A stretch of DNA of 64,000 bases. Origin: an uncultured Bacteroidota bacterium. GTDB lineage: Bacteria; Bacteroidota; Ignavibacteria; UBA10030; UBA8401. Position 1 is the first letter of the stretch; the number at the start of each line of letters is the position of its first letter. The stretch is taken from assembly GCA_937920105.1 (NCBI GenBank), contig CALETH010000131.1, positions 1 to 64,000 of the forward strand, written 5' to 3'. The translations under genes and the position numbers were made by a program. This document shows positions 52,587-61,009 of the stretch, piece by piece. Below the pieces are notes generated by a model. The model was given only the letters and a program-made list of their open reading frames with translations, was not told the DNA's origin and did no database searches.

Positions 52587-53167
52587 TATATTTTCCTACT
52601 CCCCGGTTTAATTGCTTCACTACCTTCTTTGCATAACGGACATTCTTCGGCTTTATGAGTAATCACATCCATATCTAAAACAGAATATGTTTTTGCATCA
52701 AATTTTACTTTTCCATTACTGCGGTCCACAATGTAACCAACACCAGATAATATTGCTCCAGCATTCTTCACAATGGAAATTACTTCTTCTACAGAGCCAC
52801 CAGTTGTTACAACATCTTCTACAACCAAGACACGTTCACCTTTTTTTAATTCAAATCCACGGCGGAGAGACATTACTCCGTTTTCGCGTTCAGTGAACAT
52901 TGTACGTGCTTCTAACAATCTTCCAACTTCAGTTGCAACAACAATTCCGCCAATTGCCGGAGAAATAACAACTTCTATTTCACTGTATTGAAAATGTTTT
53001 GCAATTTCTCCAGAAAATAGATGAAGATATTTTGGATATTGCAATACTTTTGCACATTGAAAATATTGCGGACTGTGTAAGCCCGAGGAAAGAAGAAAAT
53101 GACCTTCAAGTAAAGCGTGGGTTTCTTTGAAGATTTCTAATATTTGTTGTTTGGGAAGTTTTTGCAT
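52586..53167 (-). CDS. pyrE: orotate phosphoribosyltransferase
   Basis: Makes OMP from orotate and PRPP in pyrimidine synthesis. 193 residues. PRPP loop VLVVEDVVTTGGSVEEV and the preceding ERENGVMSLRRGFELKKGERV flexible loop are conserved; a C-terminal CPLCKEG zinc-ribbon-like Cys pair is typical of some PyrE groups. Coupled to mscS downstream. Confidence 0.95.
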   Translation of the reverse strand: MQKLPKQQILEIFKETHALLEGHFLLSSGLHSPQYFQCAKVLQYPKYLHLFSGEIAKHFQYSEIEVVISPAIGGIVVATEVGRLLEARTMFTERENGVMSLRRGFELKKGERVLVVEDVVTTGGSVEEVISIVKNAGAILSGVGYIVDRSNGKVKFDAKTYSVLDMDVITHKAEECPLCKEGSEAIKPGSRKI

Positions 53168-53173
53168 AAGAGT

Positions 53174-53449
53174 TTATAATTTATCAATACATTGTGCTAA
53201 TAGAAAATCTTTTTCCGTCAACCCGCCTTTACTGTGAGTAGAAAGTACGAGTGTAATTTTATTCCATCGAATATCAATATCAGGATGGTGATTCATTTTT
53301 TCTGAAAGAAGTGCAACAGATTGTACAAAACCCATTGCATGAACGAAATCTTTTTTAGTGAATGTTTTATAGATTTCCGTTCCGTTTTGTTTCCAGCCCT
53401 TAAGCTTTTTTAAAGAAGTGGAAATTTGTTTTTTTGTGAGAAGTTTCAT
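53174..53449 (-). CDS. pterin-4a-carbinolamine dehydratase
   Basis: 91 residues. The catalytic signature HHPDIDIRW (H54, H55 and P56 with W62) and the later THSKGGLT (His 72) match the PCD/DCoH family, which dehydrates 4a-hydroxytetrahydropterin formed by aromatic amino acid hydroxylases. It is upstream of pyrE by 6 bases. No hydroxylase gene is in the window, so its substrate source is unclear. Confidence 0.94.
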   Translation of the reverse strand: MKLLTKKQISTSLKKLKGWKQNGTEIYKTFTKKDFVHAMGFVQSVALLSEKMNHHPDIDIRWNKITLVLSTHSKGGLTEKDFLLAQCIDKL

Positions 53450-53468
53450 AAAAGATATAAAATTTTAA

Positions 53469-53500
53469 ATTTGTCATCCCGTAATAACAGGATGACAAAT
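53469..53500. repeat. ATTTGTCATCC/GGATGACAAAT palindrome
   Basis: Perfect 11-base arms around a CGTAATAACA loop, between the pterin dehydratase gene and the small Sm-like gene, where it could end the upstream minus-strand transcript. Confidence 0.75.
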
Positions 53501-53510
53501 CTTTATAGCA

Positions 53511-53813
53511 TTATTTTCTTGTTTGTACTTCTACTGCAACAATTTCTTCAACAAGAATAAGGGCATCAAAGAAATTTTTTCCATCTAACTGTGTTATTAC
53601 ACAAGTATTATTTCCAACGTCACCAACAAATCCTTTATAAGATTTTCCATTTTTTAACACTACTTCAACTTTAATTTTTTGTTCTTTCGCAGTATCTAAA
53701 AGTTTAGGAATGCTAAAAACAGAACTTAATTTGAGTTCTTGTTTTTCTTGTGAAAAAAGTGGCGAGGTACTAAATAACAATCCAACAATGAGAGAAAAGA
53801 AAAAGGTTTTCAT
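53511..53813 (-). CDS. exported small protein with an Sm-like (SH3-barrel) domain
   Basis: 100 residues: signal peptide (about 1-21, ending LFSQ), then a domain from about residue 45 (IKVEVVLKNGKSYKGFVG, VGNNTCVITQLDGK, VEEIVAVEVQ) that has the strand pattern of Sm/Hfq-type barrels, where V-x-L-x-NG-x-x-x-x-G is typical. An exported Sm-like protein would be unusual, as such folds normally bind RNA in the cytoplasm. The similarity is by pattern only; other small beta-barrels fit too. Confidence 0.6.
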   Translation of the reverse strand: MKTFFFSLIVGLLFSTSPLFSQEKQELKLSSVFSIPKLLDTAKEQKIKVEVVLKNGKSYKGFVGDVGNNTCVITQLDGKNFFDALILVEEIVAVEVQTRK

Positions 53814-53936
53814 AAAAACTCCTTATAAAATAAAAAATGAATTAAGTGAATTATTAGAACATGCAAATAGAATGTACAAAAAATAAGGGAAAAATTTAGA
53901 GTCAAGAAAAAAATAAATTTTTTTTCAAAAAAAATC

Positions 53937-53966
53937 TTGCTTTCGCTTTACTAAATATCTTATATT
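53937..53966 (+). promoter_or_regulatory. candidate promoter of nrdJ
   Basis: TTGCTT (53937) and TATATT (53961) with an 18-base spacer, about 210 bases before the nrdJ start. The 361-base gap 53814-54174 otherwise holds the hairpin at 53992-54025 and no coding region I can support. Confidence 0.3.
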
Positions 53967-53991
53967 AAACCAGCAACAAAAAATATCCCCC

Positions 53992-54025
53992 GTGTTGTTA
54001 AAAATTCTGCACCTCGTTACAACAC
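53992..54025 (+). promoter_or_regulatory. hairpin in the nrdJ leader
   Basis: Inverted GTGTTGT and ACAACAC with a 20-base interval, just after the candidate promoter. It is a possible leader stem. No cobalamin riboswitch or NrdR box was recognised around it. Confidence 0.3.
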
Positions 54026-54174
54026 TATCATTATATATCAAGATAAAAATTTCATGTTTATACAGTCAACAATTGTTTGTAGTAGAAATCACATTTCGTT
54101 TTCTACAAAATAATTATTATTGAATGTATGCAAACATTTTCTATATACTTTTTTTATAAATAAGGAATACTACC

Positions 54175-56916
54175 ATGGTAGAAGAAAAAGTCATCATCGC
54201 AGAAAAAAAAGTTTCTGTGCGTTCTTCTCAAGATGAAAAAGAAAGTATCTCCAAAGGACTTTCTTTTCGTCGTTATTTTACCACTGCCGGAGTTCATCCA
54301 TTTGATGAGTTAGAATGGGAATTTCGTACGGCAACAATCTCCAATGAAAAAGGAGAGAAAATTTTTGTTCAAGAAAATGTAGAAATTCCTAAAACATGGT
54401 CGATGACAGCAACGAATGTTGTTGTATCAAAATATTTTCATGGATTGATTGGTACGCCAGAACGTGAAACCAGTGTACGTCAATTAGTAGAGCGAGTTGC
54501 AAAAACCACAATGGAGTGGGGAAAAAAACAAAAATATTTTGCAACCGAAGAAGATTCAGAAATTTTTTACAATGAATTATCTTTTCTCCTCGTCAATCAA
54601 TACATGGCATTCAACAGTCCAGTGTGGTTTAATGTTGGTGTGGAAGAAAAACCACAATGCTCTGCATGTTTTATCAATTCCGTTCAAGATAACATGGAAT
54701 CCATTTTAAAACTTGCAAAAACGGAAGGCATGCTTTTCAAATGGGGTTCTGGAACTGGTTCAAATCTTTCAACGCTACGTTCTTCAAAAGAAACATTGAG
54801 TGGTGGAGGAACTGCATCAGGTCCGGTTTCCTTTATGAAGGGCTTTGATGCATTCGCTGGAGTTATTAAATCCGGAGGAAAAACTCGTCGAGCAGCAAAA
54901 ATGGTCATTCTCAATGCAGACCATCCTGATGTTATGGATTTTATTCATTGCAAATCCGATGAAGAAAAAAAAGCATGGGCACTAATTGATGCTGGTTATA
55001 ATGGTGGATTTAATGTTCCGGGTGGAGCGTATGATTCCGTTTCTTACCAAAACGCAAATCATTCCGTACGAGTTACTGATGAATTTATGAAAGCCGTTTT
55101 GGAAGATAAAGAATGGTTCACCAAAAGTGTTAAAGGTGGAAAGATTGTACAAACATATAGAGCAAGAGATATTATGAAACAAATCTCTGAATCTGCTTGG
55201 GTTTGCGGAGACCCCGGAATGCAGTATGATACAACAATCAATAACTGGCACACATCAGCAAACACGGCACGCATCAATGCATCCAATCCATGCAGCGAAT
55301 ATATGTATCTTGATGATTCAGCATGTAATCTTGCATCACTTAATTTAATGAAATTTAGAAAACAAGATGGTGAATTTGATGTAGAAGCATTTAAGCATGC
55401 AGTAGATATTACCATCACATCACAAGAAATTTTTGTTGATAATGCAAGTTATCCAACACCAGCAATTGAAAAAAATAGTCATGATTTTCGTCCGCTTGGA
55501 TTAGGATATGCAAATCTTGGTGCATTGCTTATGGCACGCGGACTTGCGTACGATAGTGATGCTGGAAGAGAATATTCTGCAGCAATTACATCATTAATGT
55601 GTGGAGAAGCATATAAACAATCTGCACTTATTGCAAAAGAAATGGGAACGTTTAAAGGGTATGCAATTAATCGTGAACCAATGTTAAATGTGATGAACAA
55701 GCACAGCATCTATGCAGAAAAAATAAATGAAAAACATGTTCCAGAAGAATTATTACACGAAGCACGTCAAGTATGGCAAGAGGCAATTGAGTATGGAAAA
55801 CAGTACGGTTATCGTAACGGACAAGCAACAGTGCTTGCACCAACGGGAACAATTGGATTTATGATGGATTGTGATACCACAGGTGTTGAACCAGATATTG
55901 CATTGGTGAAATACAAAAAACTTGTTGGTGGCGGACTTTTAAAAATTGTCAACCAAACCGTACCAGAAGCATTACGAAAATTAAATTATGATAGTGAACA
56001 AATAGAACACATTATAAAGTACATCGAAAAAAATGACACCATTGAAGGTGCACCATATTTAAAAGAAGAACATCTTTCTGTTTTTGATTGTGCATTCAAA
56101 CCAGCAAAAGGAAAACGTTCTATTCAATATATGGGGCACATTAAAATGATGGCAGCAACACAGCCATTTTTAAGCGGAGCAATTTCTAAAACAGTAAATA
56201 TGCCAAATGAAGTTACTGTTGATGAAATAATGCAAGCATACATTGAAGCATGGAAACTTGGATTGAAAGCAATCGCAGTGTACCGAGATGGATGTAAACG
56301 TACACAACCACTCAGCACGTCTTTAGAAAGCAAAGATGGAGAAAAATTAAAACTTGCACGTCCCGTGCGAAGAAAACTTCCCGCAGAACGAAAAGCCATT
56401 ACACACAAGTTCAGCATCGCAGGACATGAGGGCTATATCACTGCTGGATTATATGAAGATGGAACACTTGGTGAAGTTTTTATCACAATGTCAAAAGAAG
56501 GTTCAACAATTTCCGGAATGATGGATGCATTTGCAACATCAGTTTCGTTGGCATTGCAATACGGAGTTCCGTTAAAAGTATTGGTAGATAAATTCAGCCA
56601 CATGAGATTTGAACCATCCGGATTTACCAACAATCCCGATATACCAATAGCAAAATCTTTCTGTGATTATATTTTTAGATGGTTAGGAATGAAATTTTTA
56701 TCCAAAGAAGAACAACCATTTGTAGCAGAAACAATTGCAGAAAAAACAGATGCACCAAAAATAGCAAAACAATCAGCAAATGTTGAAAGTAAAGAAAAAG
56801 TAATTTTCCAAACACAAGCAGATGCACCACCATGCCATGAATGCGGAAGTATTATGATACGTTCTGGAAGTTGTTATAAGTGTATTCAATGTGGTTCAAC
56901 AAGCGGTTGTTCGTAA
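54175..56916 (+). CDS. nrdJ: adenosylcobalamin-dependent ribonucleoside-diphosphate reductase (class II)
   Basis: Converts ribonucleotides to deoxyribonucleotides using a B12 radical. 913 residues, the long class II form. Signatures: SACFINSVQDNMESI, the FKWGSGTGSNLSTLRS glycine-rich block, NPCSEYMYLDDSACNLASLNLMKF with the active-site Cys, and the C-terminal CHECGSIMIRSGSCYKCIQCG zinc-ribbon tail with redox cysteines. No oxygen-dependent (NrdAB) genes are beside it. The ribosome-binding site AAGGAATACTACC precedes ATG. A long upstream gap suggests its own promoter. Confidence 0.96.
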   Translation: MVEEKVIIAEKKVSVRSSQDEKESISKGLSFRRYFTTAGVHPFDELEWEFRTATISNEKGEKIFVQENVEIPKTWSMTATNVVVSKYFHGLIGTPERETSVRQLVERVAKTTMEWGKKQKYFATEEDSEIFYNELSFLLVNQYMAFNSPVWFNVGVEEKPQCSACFINSVQDNMESILKLAKTEGMLFKWGSGTGSNLSTLRSSKETLSGGGTASGPVSFMKGFDAFAGVIKSGGKTRRAAKMVILNADHPDVMDFIHCKSDEEKKAWALIDAGYNGGFNVPGGAYDSVSYQNANHSVRVTDEFMKAVLEDKEWFTKSVKGGKIVQTYRARDIMKQISESAWVCGDPGMQYDTTINNWHTSANTARINASNPCSEYMYLDDSACNLASLNLMKFRKQDGEFDVEAFKHAVDITITSQEIFVDNASYPTPAIEKNSHDFRPLGLGYANLGALLMARGLAYDSDAGREYSAAITSLMCGEAYKQSALIAKEMGTFKGYAINREPMLNVMNKHSIYAEKINEKHVPEELLHEARQVWQEAIEYGKQYGYRNGQATVLAPTGTIGFMMDCDTTGVEPDIALVKYKKLVGGGLLKIVNQTVPEALRKLNYDSEQIEHIIKYIEKNDTIEGAPYLKEEHLSVFDCAFKPAKGKRSIQYMGHIKMMAATQPFLSGAISKTVNMPNEVTVDEIMQAYIEAWKLGLKAIAVYRDGCKRTQPLSTSLESKDGEKLKLARPVRRKLPAERKAITHKFSIAGHEGYITAGLYEDGTLGEVFITMSKEGSTISGMMDAFATSVSLALQYGVPLKVLVDKFSHMRFEPSGFTNNPDIPIAKSFCDYIFRWLGMKFLSKEEQPFVAETIAEKTDAPKIAKQSANVESKEKVIFQTQADAPPCHECGSIMIRSGSCYKCIQCGSTSGCS

Positions 56917-56927
56917 ATTATAAAGTA

Positions 56928-56954
56928 GTCATTCCTGCGAAAGCAGGAATCCAG
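56928..56954. repeat. GTCATTCCTGC/GCAGGAATCC palindrome
   Basis: Arms GTCATTCCTGC and GCAGGAATCCAG around GAAA, 12 bases after the nrdJ stop; a member of the GGATTCCCGC family. Confidence 0.7.
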
Positions 56955-56962
56955 AAATGCTC

Positions 56963-56995
56963 AAAAGCGGAAAGAATAACATTTTTTCCGCTTTT
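56963..56995 (+). terminator. intrinsic terminator of nrdJ
   Basis: AAAAGCGGAAA and TTTCCGCTTTT with an 11-base loop, followed by T-rich sequence. It ends the nrdJ transcript before gmhA. Confidence 0.8.
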
Positions 56996-57084
56996 GTGTT
57001 ATATTAGCAGTAGTTCAGTACACAGTAAGCAGTAATCAGAAAAAAATAATTTCCATAATCAATATAATCCACAGTGAAATAATT

Positions 57085-57666
57085 ATGACCCGACAACAAT
57101 TCATTCAACACTCACTAAAAGAAAGTTCAGAAACAAAACTAAAAATTGCTGAACACTGTCCCACAGAAATTTCCAAAGCAATAGATATACTCATCAACGC
57201 ATTCAACAATAAAAAGAAAATTCTTTTATGTGGAAACGGCGGCAGTGCTGCCGATGCACAACATCTCGCAACCGAATTTGTTATCCGTCTTTCACCAACA
57301 ATAAAACGTCCCGGACTTCCAGCAATCGCACTCACAACCGATGTGTCAAATCTCACTGCAGGAGCAAATGATATTGGTTATGATAATGTATTCGCACGTT
57401 CTGTTGAAGCATTGGGAAATGAAGGAGATGTTCTTATTGGCATCAGTACCAGTGGAAATTCTCCCAGTGTGAATAATGCATTTGTAAAAGCAAAAGAAAT
57501 GAAAATATCTACCATTGGATTTTTAGGAAAAGATGGTGGAAAAGCAAAACCCCTCGTTGACCTTCCAATAATTATTCCTTCAAATGATACACAACGTATC
57601 CAAGAAGGACATATCACTATTGGACATATTATTTTTCAACAAGTAGAACAAGAAATGTTTGGATAA
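57085..57666 (+). CDS. gmhA: sedoheptulose-7-phosphate isomerase (GmhA family, SIS domain)
   Basis: Isomerises sedoheptulose 7-phosphate to D-glycero-D-manno-heptose 7-phosphate, first step of heptose synthesis for lipopolysaccharide. 193 residues. The SIS phosphate loop GNGGSAADAQH at 50-60, catalytic E64, the STSGNS loop and H181 (GHIIF) are in place. The related DiaA is a DNA-replication factor, but GmhA is more likely. No other heptose genes are nearby. Confidence 0.86.
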   Translation: MTRQQFIQHSLKESSETKLKIAEHCPTEISKAIDILINAFNNKKKILLCGNGGSAADAQHLATEFVIRLSPTIKRPGLPAIALTTDVSNLTAGANDIGYDNVFARSVEALGNEGDVLIGISTSGNSPSVNNAFVKAKEMKISTIGFLGKDGGKAKPLVDLPIIIPSNDTQRIQEGHITIGHIIFQQVEQEMFG

Positions 57667-57698
57667 ATAAAAATAACAACAAAATAAGGAGGTGGGTT

Positions 57699-58427
57699 AT
57701 GAAATTACAAACAAGAAATACGTTGAAAATATTTTGTTATGCTTTTGTATTATCTATATTTTTTGGTAATATATATTCTCAAATTAAAGCAACCACTGAA
57801 GATGGTAAAGAAGTAGTTCTCTATAATAATGGTCAGTGGAAGTATGGGAATAAAACCCTTTCAGAGCAATATGATGAAGTTGCTCAACATGCTAAAACTA
57901 CATTAAAAATGACTGTTGATAAAGATATATCATCAGGAAGAGAAGGGCATGAATATGTGGTAAAATCTATAGAACAAAAAGGGTACATCAGTAAAAATAA
58001 AACTCTTTCAGAACAGTATGATGAAGTTGCTCAGTATGTAAAAACAAAATTAGGAATGTTAGTAAATAAAGATTTGTCATCAGGAAAAGATGGTTATGAA
58101 TATGTAGTAAACTTGATGGAACAAAAAGCATATTTAGGGAATAAAACCCTTTCAGAACAATATGATGAAGTTGCTCAGTATGTGAAAACAAAATTAGGAA
58201 TGTTTGTTCATAAAGATTTATCATCAGGAAAAGAAGGTCAACAATACATTATGAAATTTATAGAGCGAAGAGGATATTTAGATAAAAGTAAAACCCTTTC
58301 AGAGCAATATAATGAAGTTGCTCGCTATGTTGAAACCAAATTAGGAATGACAGTTGACAAAGATTTTTCATCAGGGAAAGAAGGGTATCAATATGTAAAT
58401 AAGTTGATGGAATTGCTTGATAAATAA
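57699..58427 (+). CDS. exported protein with four 46-49-residue tandem repeats
   Basis: 242 residues with a strong ribosome-binding site (AAGGAGGTGGGTT) and signal peptide (1-28, ending IYSQ). A 20-residue DGKEVVLYNNGQWKYG segment follows, then four repeats at about residues 51-99, 100-147, 148-196 and 197-242, each starting (N/S)KTLSEQY(D/N)EVA and containing SSG(K/R)(E/D)G. The DNA of the repeats is close too, so the array is recent and could change copy number. The repeat family is not one I recognise; a surface-exposed role is inferred. Confidence 0.75.
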   Translation: MKLQTRNTLKIFCYAFVLSIFFGNIYSQIKATTEDGKEVVLYNNGQWKYGNKTLSEQYDEVAQHAKTTLKMTVDKDISSGREGHEYVVKSIEQKGYISKNKTLSEQYDEVAQYVKTKLGMLVNKDLSSGKDGYEYVVNLMEQKAYLGNKTLSEQYDEVAQYVKTKLGMFVHKDLSSGKEGQQYIMKFIERRGYLDKSKTLSEQYNEVARYVETKLGMTVDKDFSSGKEGYQYVNKLMELLDK

Positions 58428-58463
58428 AATGGAAAATTTGAGTTTAGTAAAAATAATACATAA

Positions 58464-59231
58464 ATGAAATTACTTGCCGATACATATTTCAAACAATACA
58501 ATGATATAATTGGAAATCAAATAGAAAATCTAATTACATCATTCAATTTTGTAGAAAAAAATATTGATTTGGGATATACAACTCAAGCATCAGCCGTGTA
58601 TTCTTCCAATATTGAGGGAAATAGTATTGATTTAAATTCCTATATGAATTATAAATTATCACCACAAAAAACTCCACCTCATAAAGAAATTCAGGAAATT
58701 GAAAATTTAGTTTTGGCTTATACATTTGCACAATCAAATCCGTTAACCGAAAAAAATCTTTTACAATCTCATAAAATATTTGCACAAACACTGGTAATAA
58801 AAAGTGAACAAGGCAATTATCGCAAAGAAAAAGTTGGCGTTTTTGATACATCCGGATTAGTGTATCTTGCCATTGAACCCGAACACGTACAAAAAACAAT
58901 GAGAGATTTTTTTCATGATGTAGAATTGCTCATAAAAAAAAAATTATCGACAACAGAAACATTGTATTTTGCTTCATTCATTCATTTACTTTTTGCTCAT
59001 ATCCATCCCTTTAGAGATGGTAACGGACGTGCTGCACGGTTGCTGGAAAAATGGTTTTTAGCAGAAAAACTTGGTAAAGATTTTTGGAAAATATCTTCGG
59101 AAAAATTTTATAAAGAACATCAACAAGAATATTACCGTAATATCAATTTAGGAATAAATTATTATGAATTGGATTATAATAAATGTATTCCCTTTTTATT
59201 GATGCTGCCGAACTCTTTAGAGGAGAAATAA
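58464..59231 (+). CDS. Fic-family AMP-transferase, class II with inhibitory motif
   Basis: 255 residues. The active-site loop HPFRDGNGRAAR at 181-192 is complete, so it should transfer AMP (or another nucleotide part) to protein targets. Upstream, S47-S-N-I-E51-G52 matches the [ST]xxxE[GN] inhibitory helix motif of class II Fic proteins, which carry their own inhibitor N-terminally and need no separate antitoxin. No VapD or HipB partner is adjacent. Target unknown. Confidence 0.92.
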   Translation: MKLLADTYFKQYNDIIGNQIENLITSFNFVEKNIDLGYTTQASAVYSSNIEGNSIDLNSYMNYKLSPQKTPPHKEIQEIENLVLAYTFAQSNPLTEKNLLQSHKIFAQTLVIKSEQGNYRKEKVGVFDTSGLVYLAIEPEHVQKTMRDFFHDVELLIKKKLSTTETLYFASFIHLLFAHIHPFRDGNGRAARLLEKWFLAEKLGKDFWKISSEKFYKEHQQEYYRNINLGINYYELDYNKCIPFLLMLPNSLEEK

Positions 59232-59238
59232 AAAATAC

Positions 59239-60048
59239 ATGATACCAATTTTACCCAACATCTTTTTTACTATTGTAATTGTACTACTTACTACTTTTTT
59301 AATTATTTTAACTGAAAAATTTACCAAGAAAGATAAATTAGTTTTCTTTATTATATTTTGCATGGTTTTGATGCAAATATGGCAGGAATGGAACAATCAG
59401 CGAGAGAATGACCAAAATGATTTAAAATTAACGAGTGAACGAAACCAAAGAGATTCTTTAATAACCGTTGGAGTTGAGAAAAACAGAAGAGAACTTTTTG
59501 AGGATATTTCAAAAGCATTTGCAAAACAGGAATTAAAGTTAGATGTAGTAACAAAAGAAATAAGCAGAATTAGAGATTCTACAAAAATTATTACAAATAA
59601 CTTTGGACAACCTGACCCTGTACTTCTTATTAGAAGTAATGGAATTTATTTTAAAACTACCGCTGATTCAATGAATATTTATACTATAAGATTGACTAGC
59701 TTTGATGCGGGTTCGACTAATTTTGACATATCATGTTATATTTTAGCACAATTTATTGATGGAACGTATGATTTTGGTAAAATGAATTTTCCAGGAGGTG
59801 GACAAATACCTAAAAATGGAATTTGTACGACTGACCTGCTTCCAACAAAAATTAAGTGCAATAAAATATACGTTTATTTAAAAGGAACATATACTACACT
59901 AGATAATATTAAAACTTATAAAATTGATACTGTATATGAATATGATTCAAACCAAAATAATGTAGTAATTGTTAGTCAGAATATTAAAAAGGAACTTGTA
60001 GAAAAAATGAGTCATTTATCTAAGGATTCTAATTTTTTTGAAAAATAA
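59239..60048 (+). CDS. membrane protein with extracytoplasmic domain, unknown function
   Basis: 269 residues: two N-terminal membrane helices (about 5-24 and 31-48), a charged coiled-coil-like region (50-115, rich in E, K, R), then a beta-rich domain to the end. It follows the Fic gene by 7 bases, so the two may be co-transcribed. No family recognised. Confidence 0.62.
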   Translation: MIPILPNIFFTIVIVLLTTFLIILTEKFTKKDKLVFFIIFCMVLMQIWQEWNNQRENDQNDLKLTSERNQRDSLITVGVEKNRRELFEDISKAFAKQELKLDVVTKEISRIRDSTKIITNNFGQPDPVLLIRSNGIYFKTTADSMNIYTIRLTSFDAGSTNFDISCYILAQFIDGTYDFGKMNFPGGGQIPKNGICTTDLLPTKIKCNKIYVYLKGTYTTLDNIKTYKIDTVYEYDSNQNNVVIVSQNIKKELVEKMSHLSKDSNFFEK

Positions 60049-60105
60049 TTTTATATAAAAAATAACACTACTTTCACTTAAACAGTAATTTATCAAAAAA
60101 CCCTT

Positions 60106-60516
60106 ATGCAAAACCAAAACAATCAAACAGACCCAACACCAAAAGTAACAGGAATCGGCGGCATCTTCTTTTTTTCTGAAAACCCTAAAGAAACAAGAGA
60201 ATGGTATGCAAAAAATTTGGGACTTGAAGTGAATGACTACGGTTCCACATTTGAATTTAGAGATGTAAAAAATCCGGAAGAAATTGGCTCGCTCCAATGG
60301 AGTCCATTTAAAAAAGGAAGCAAATATTTTGAACCATCAAAAAAAGAATTTATGATAAATTACCGAGTGCAAAATATTGAAGCACTCGTAGAAAAACTCA
60401 AAGCAAACGGAGTAACCATATTGGATGACATTGCAAGTTACGACTACGGAAAATTTGTCCATATTATGGATGCAGAAGGCAACAAAATTGAACTCTGGGA
60501 GCCAATAAATAAATAA
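60106..60516 (+). CDS. VOC-superfamily glyoxalase/bleomycin-resistance-like protein
   Basis: 136 residues with the beta-alpha-beta-beta-beta fold: FFFSENPKETREWYAKNLGL at the start and YGKFVHIMDAEGNKIELWEP at the end. His and Glu of the closing motif are present, fitting a metal-binding member. The substrate cannot be predicted from sequence. Confidence 0.88.
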   Translation: MQNQNNQTDPTPKVTGIGGIFFFSENPKETREWYAKNLGLEVNDYGSTFEFRDVKNPEEIGSLQWSPFKKGSKYFEPSKKEFMINYRVQNIEALVEKLKANGVTILDDIASYDYGKFVHIMDAEGNKIELWEPINK

Positions 60517-60542
60517 AATTCATTATTGTAAGAATATACATT

Positions 60543-60977
60543 ATGAAATTATCACAATTCAAATACTATTTAGAAACCGTTCCACAATTACATTTTGTTC
60601 AGCCCAATGGAACGTTGATTCCAAAACATTTTCATATAACAGAAGCGGGCTTAACCACGAAACATTTTATTGATTGTGGTGGAACAGTGCGAATGGAAAA
60701 AACAGTGAGTTTGCAGATTTGGGTTGCTAATGATTTTGACCACCGTCTTGAACCACAAAAATTGAAAAAAATTCTAAGTATTGCGGAAAATTTATTTGGA
60801 AATGAAGATTTAGAAGTTGAAATAGAATATCAAACGGAAACAATTAGTCGATACGGCCTAGATTTTAATGGAGCAAATTTTTTGCTGGTAACGAAACAAA
60901 CAGAGTGTTTAGCAAAAGACCATTGTAAAACACCAACAATTGAAGCATCGTGTTGTTCAACAGACAAATGTTGTTAA
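60543..60977 (+). CDS. DUF6428-like protein with cysteine-rich C-terminus
   Basis: 144 residues. The N-terminal part (PKHFHITEAGLTTKHFIDCGG, LQIWVANDFDHRLEP) fits a Bacteroidota DUF6428-type protein often found with arsenic-response genes. The end CLAKDHCKTPTIEASCCSTDKCC carries many Cys and suggests metal or metalloid binding. No arsR or ars gene lies next to it here. Family call by pattern recall. Confidence 0.7.
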   Translation: MKLSQFKYYLETVPQLHFVQPNGTLIPKHFHITEAGLTTKHFIDCGGTVRMEKTVSLQIWVANDFDHRLEPQKLKKILSIAENLFGNEDLEVEIEYQTETISRYGLDFNGANFLLVTKQTECLAKDHCKTPTIEASCCSTDKCC

Positions 60978-61009
60978 CTTAATATTGTAATTATTTTTTA
61001 CTGATAGTT

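Noticed and set aside
53814..54174. Cobalamin riboswitch before nrdJ and a 19-codon leader ORF at 54053
   Set aside because: No B12-box-like sequence seen; the small ORF has no ribosome-binding site or protein-like features.
57849..58427. CRISPR-like array
   Set aside because: The repeats are coding, contiguous and about 145 bases long, without spacers; no cas genes in the window.
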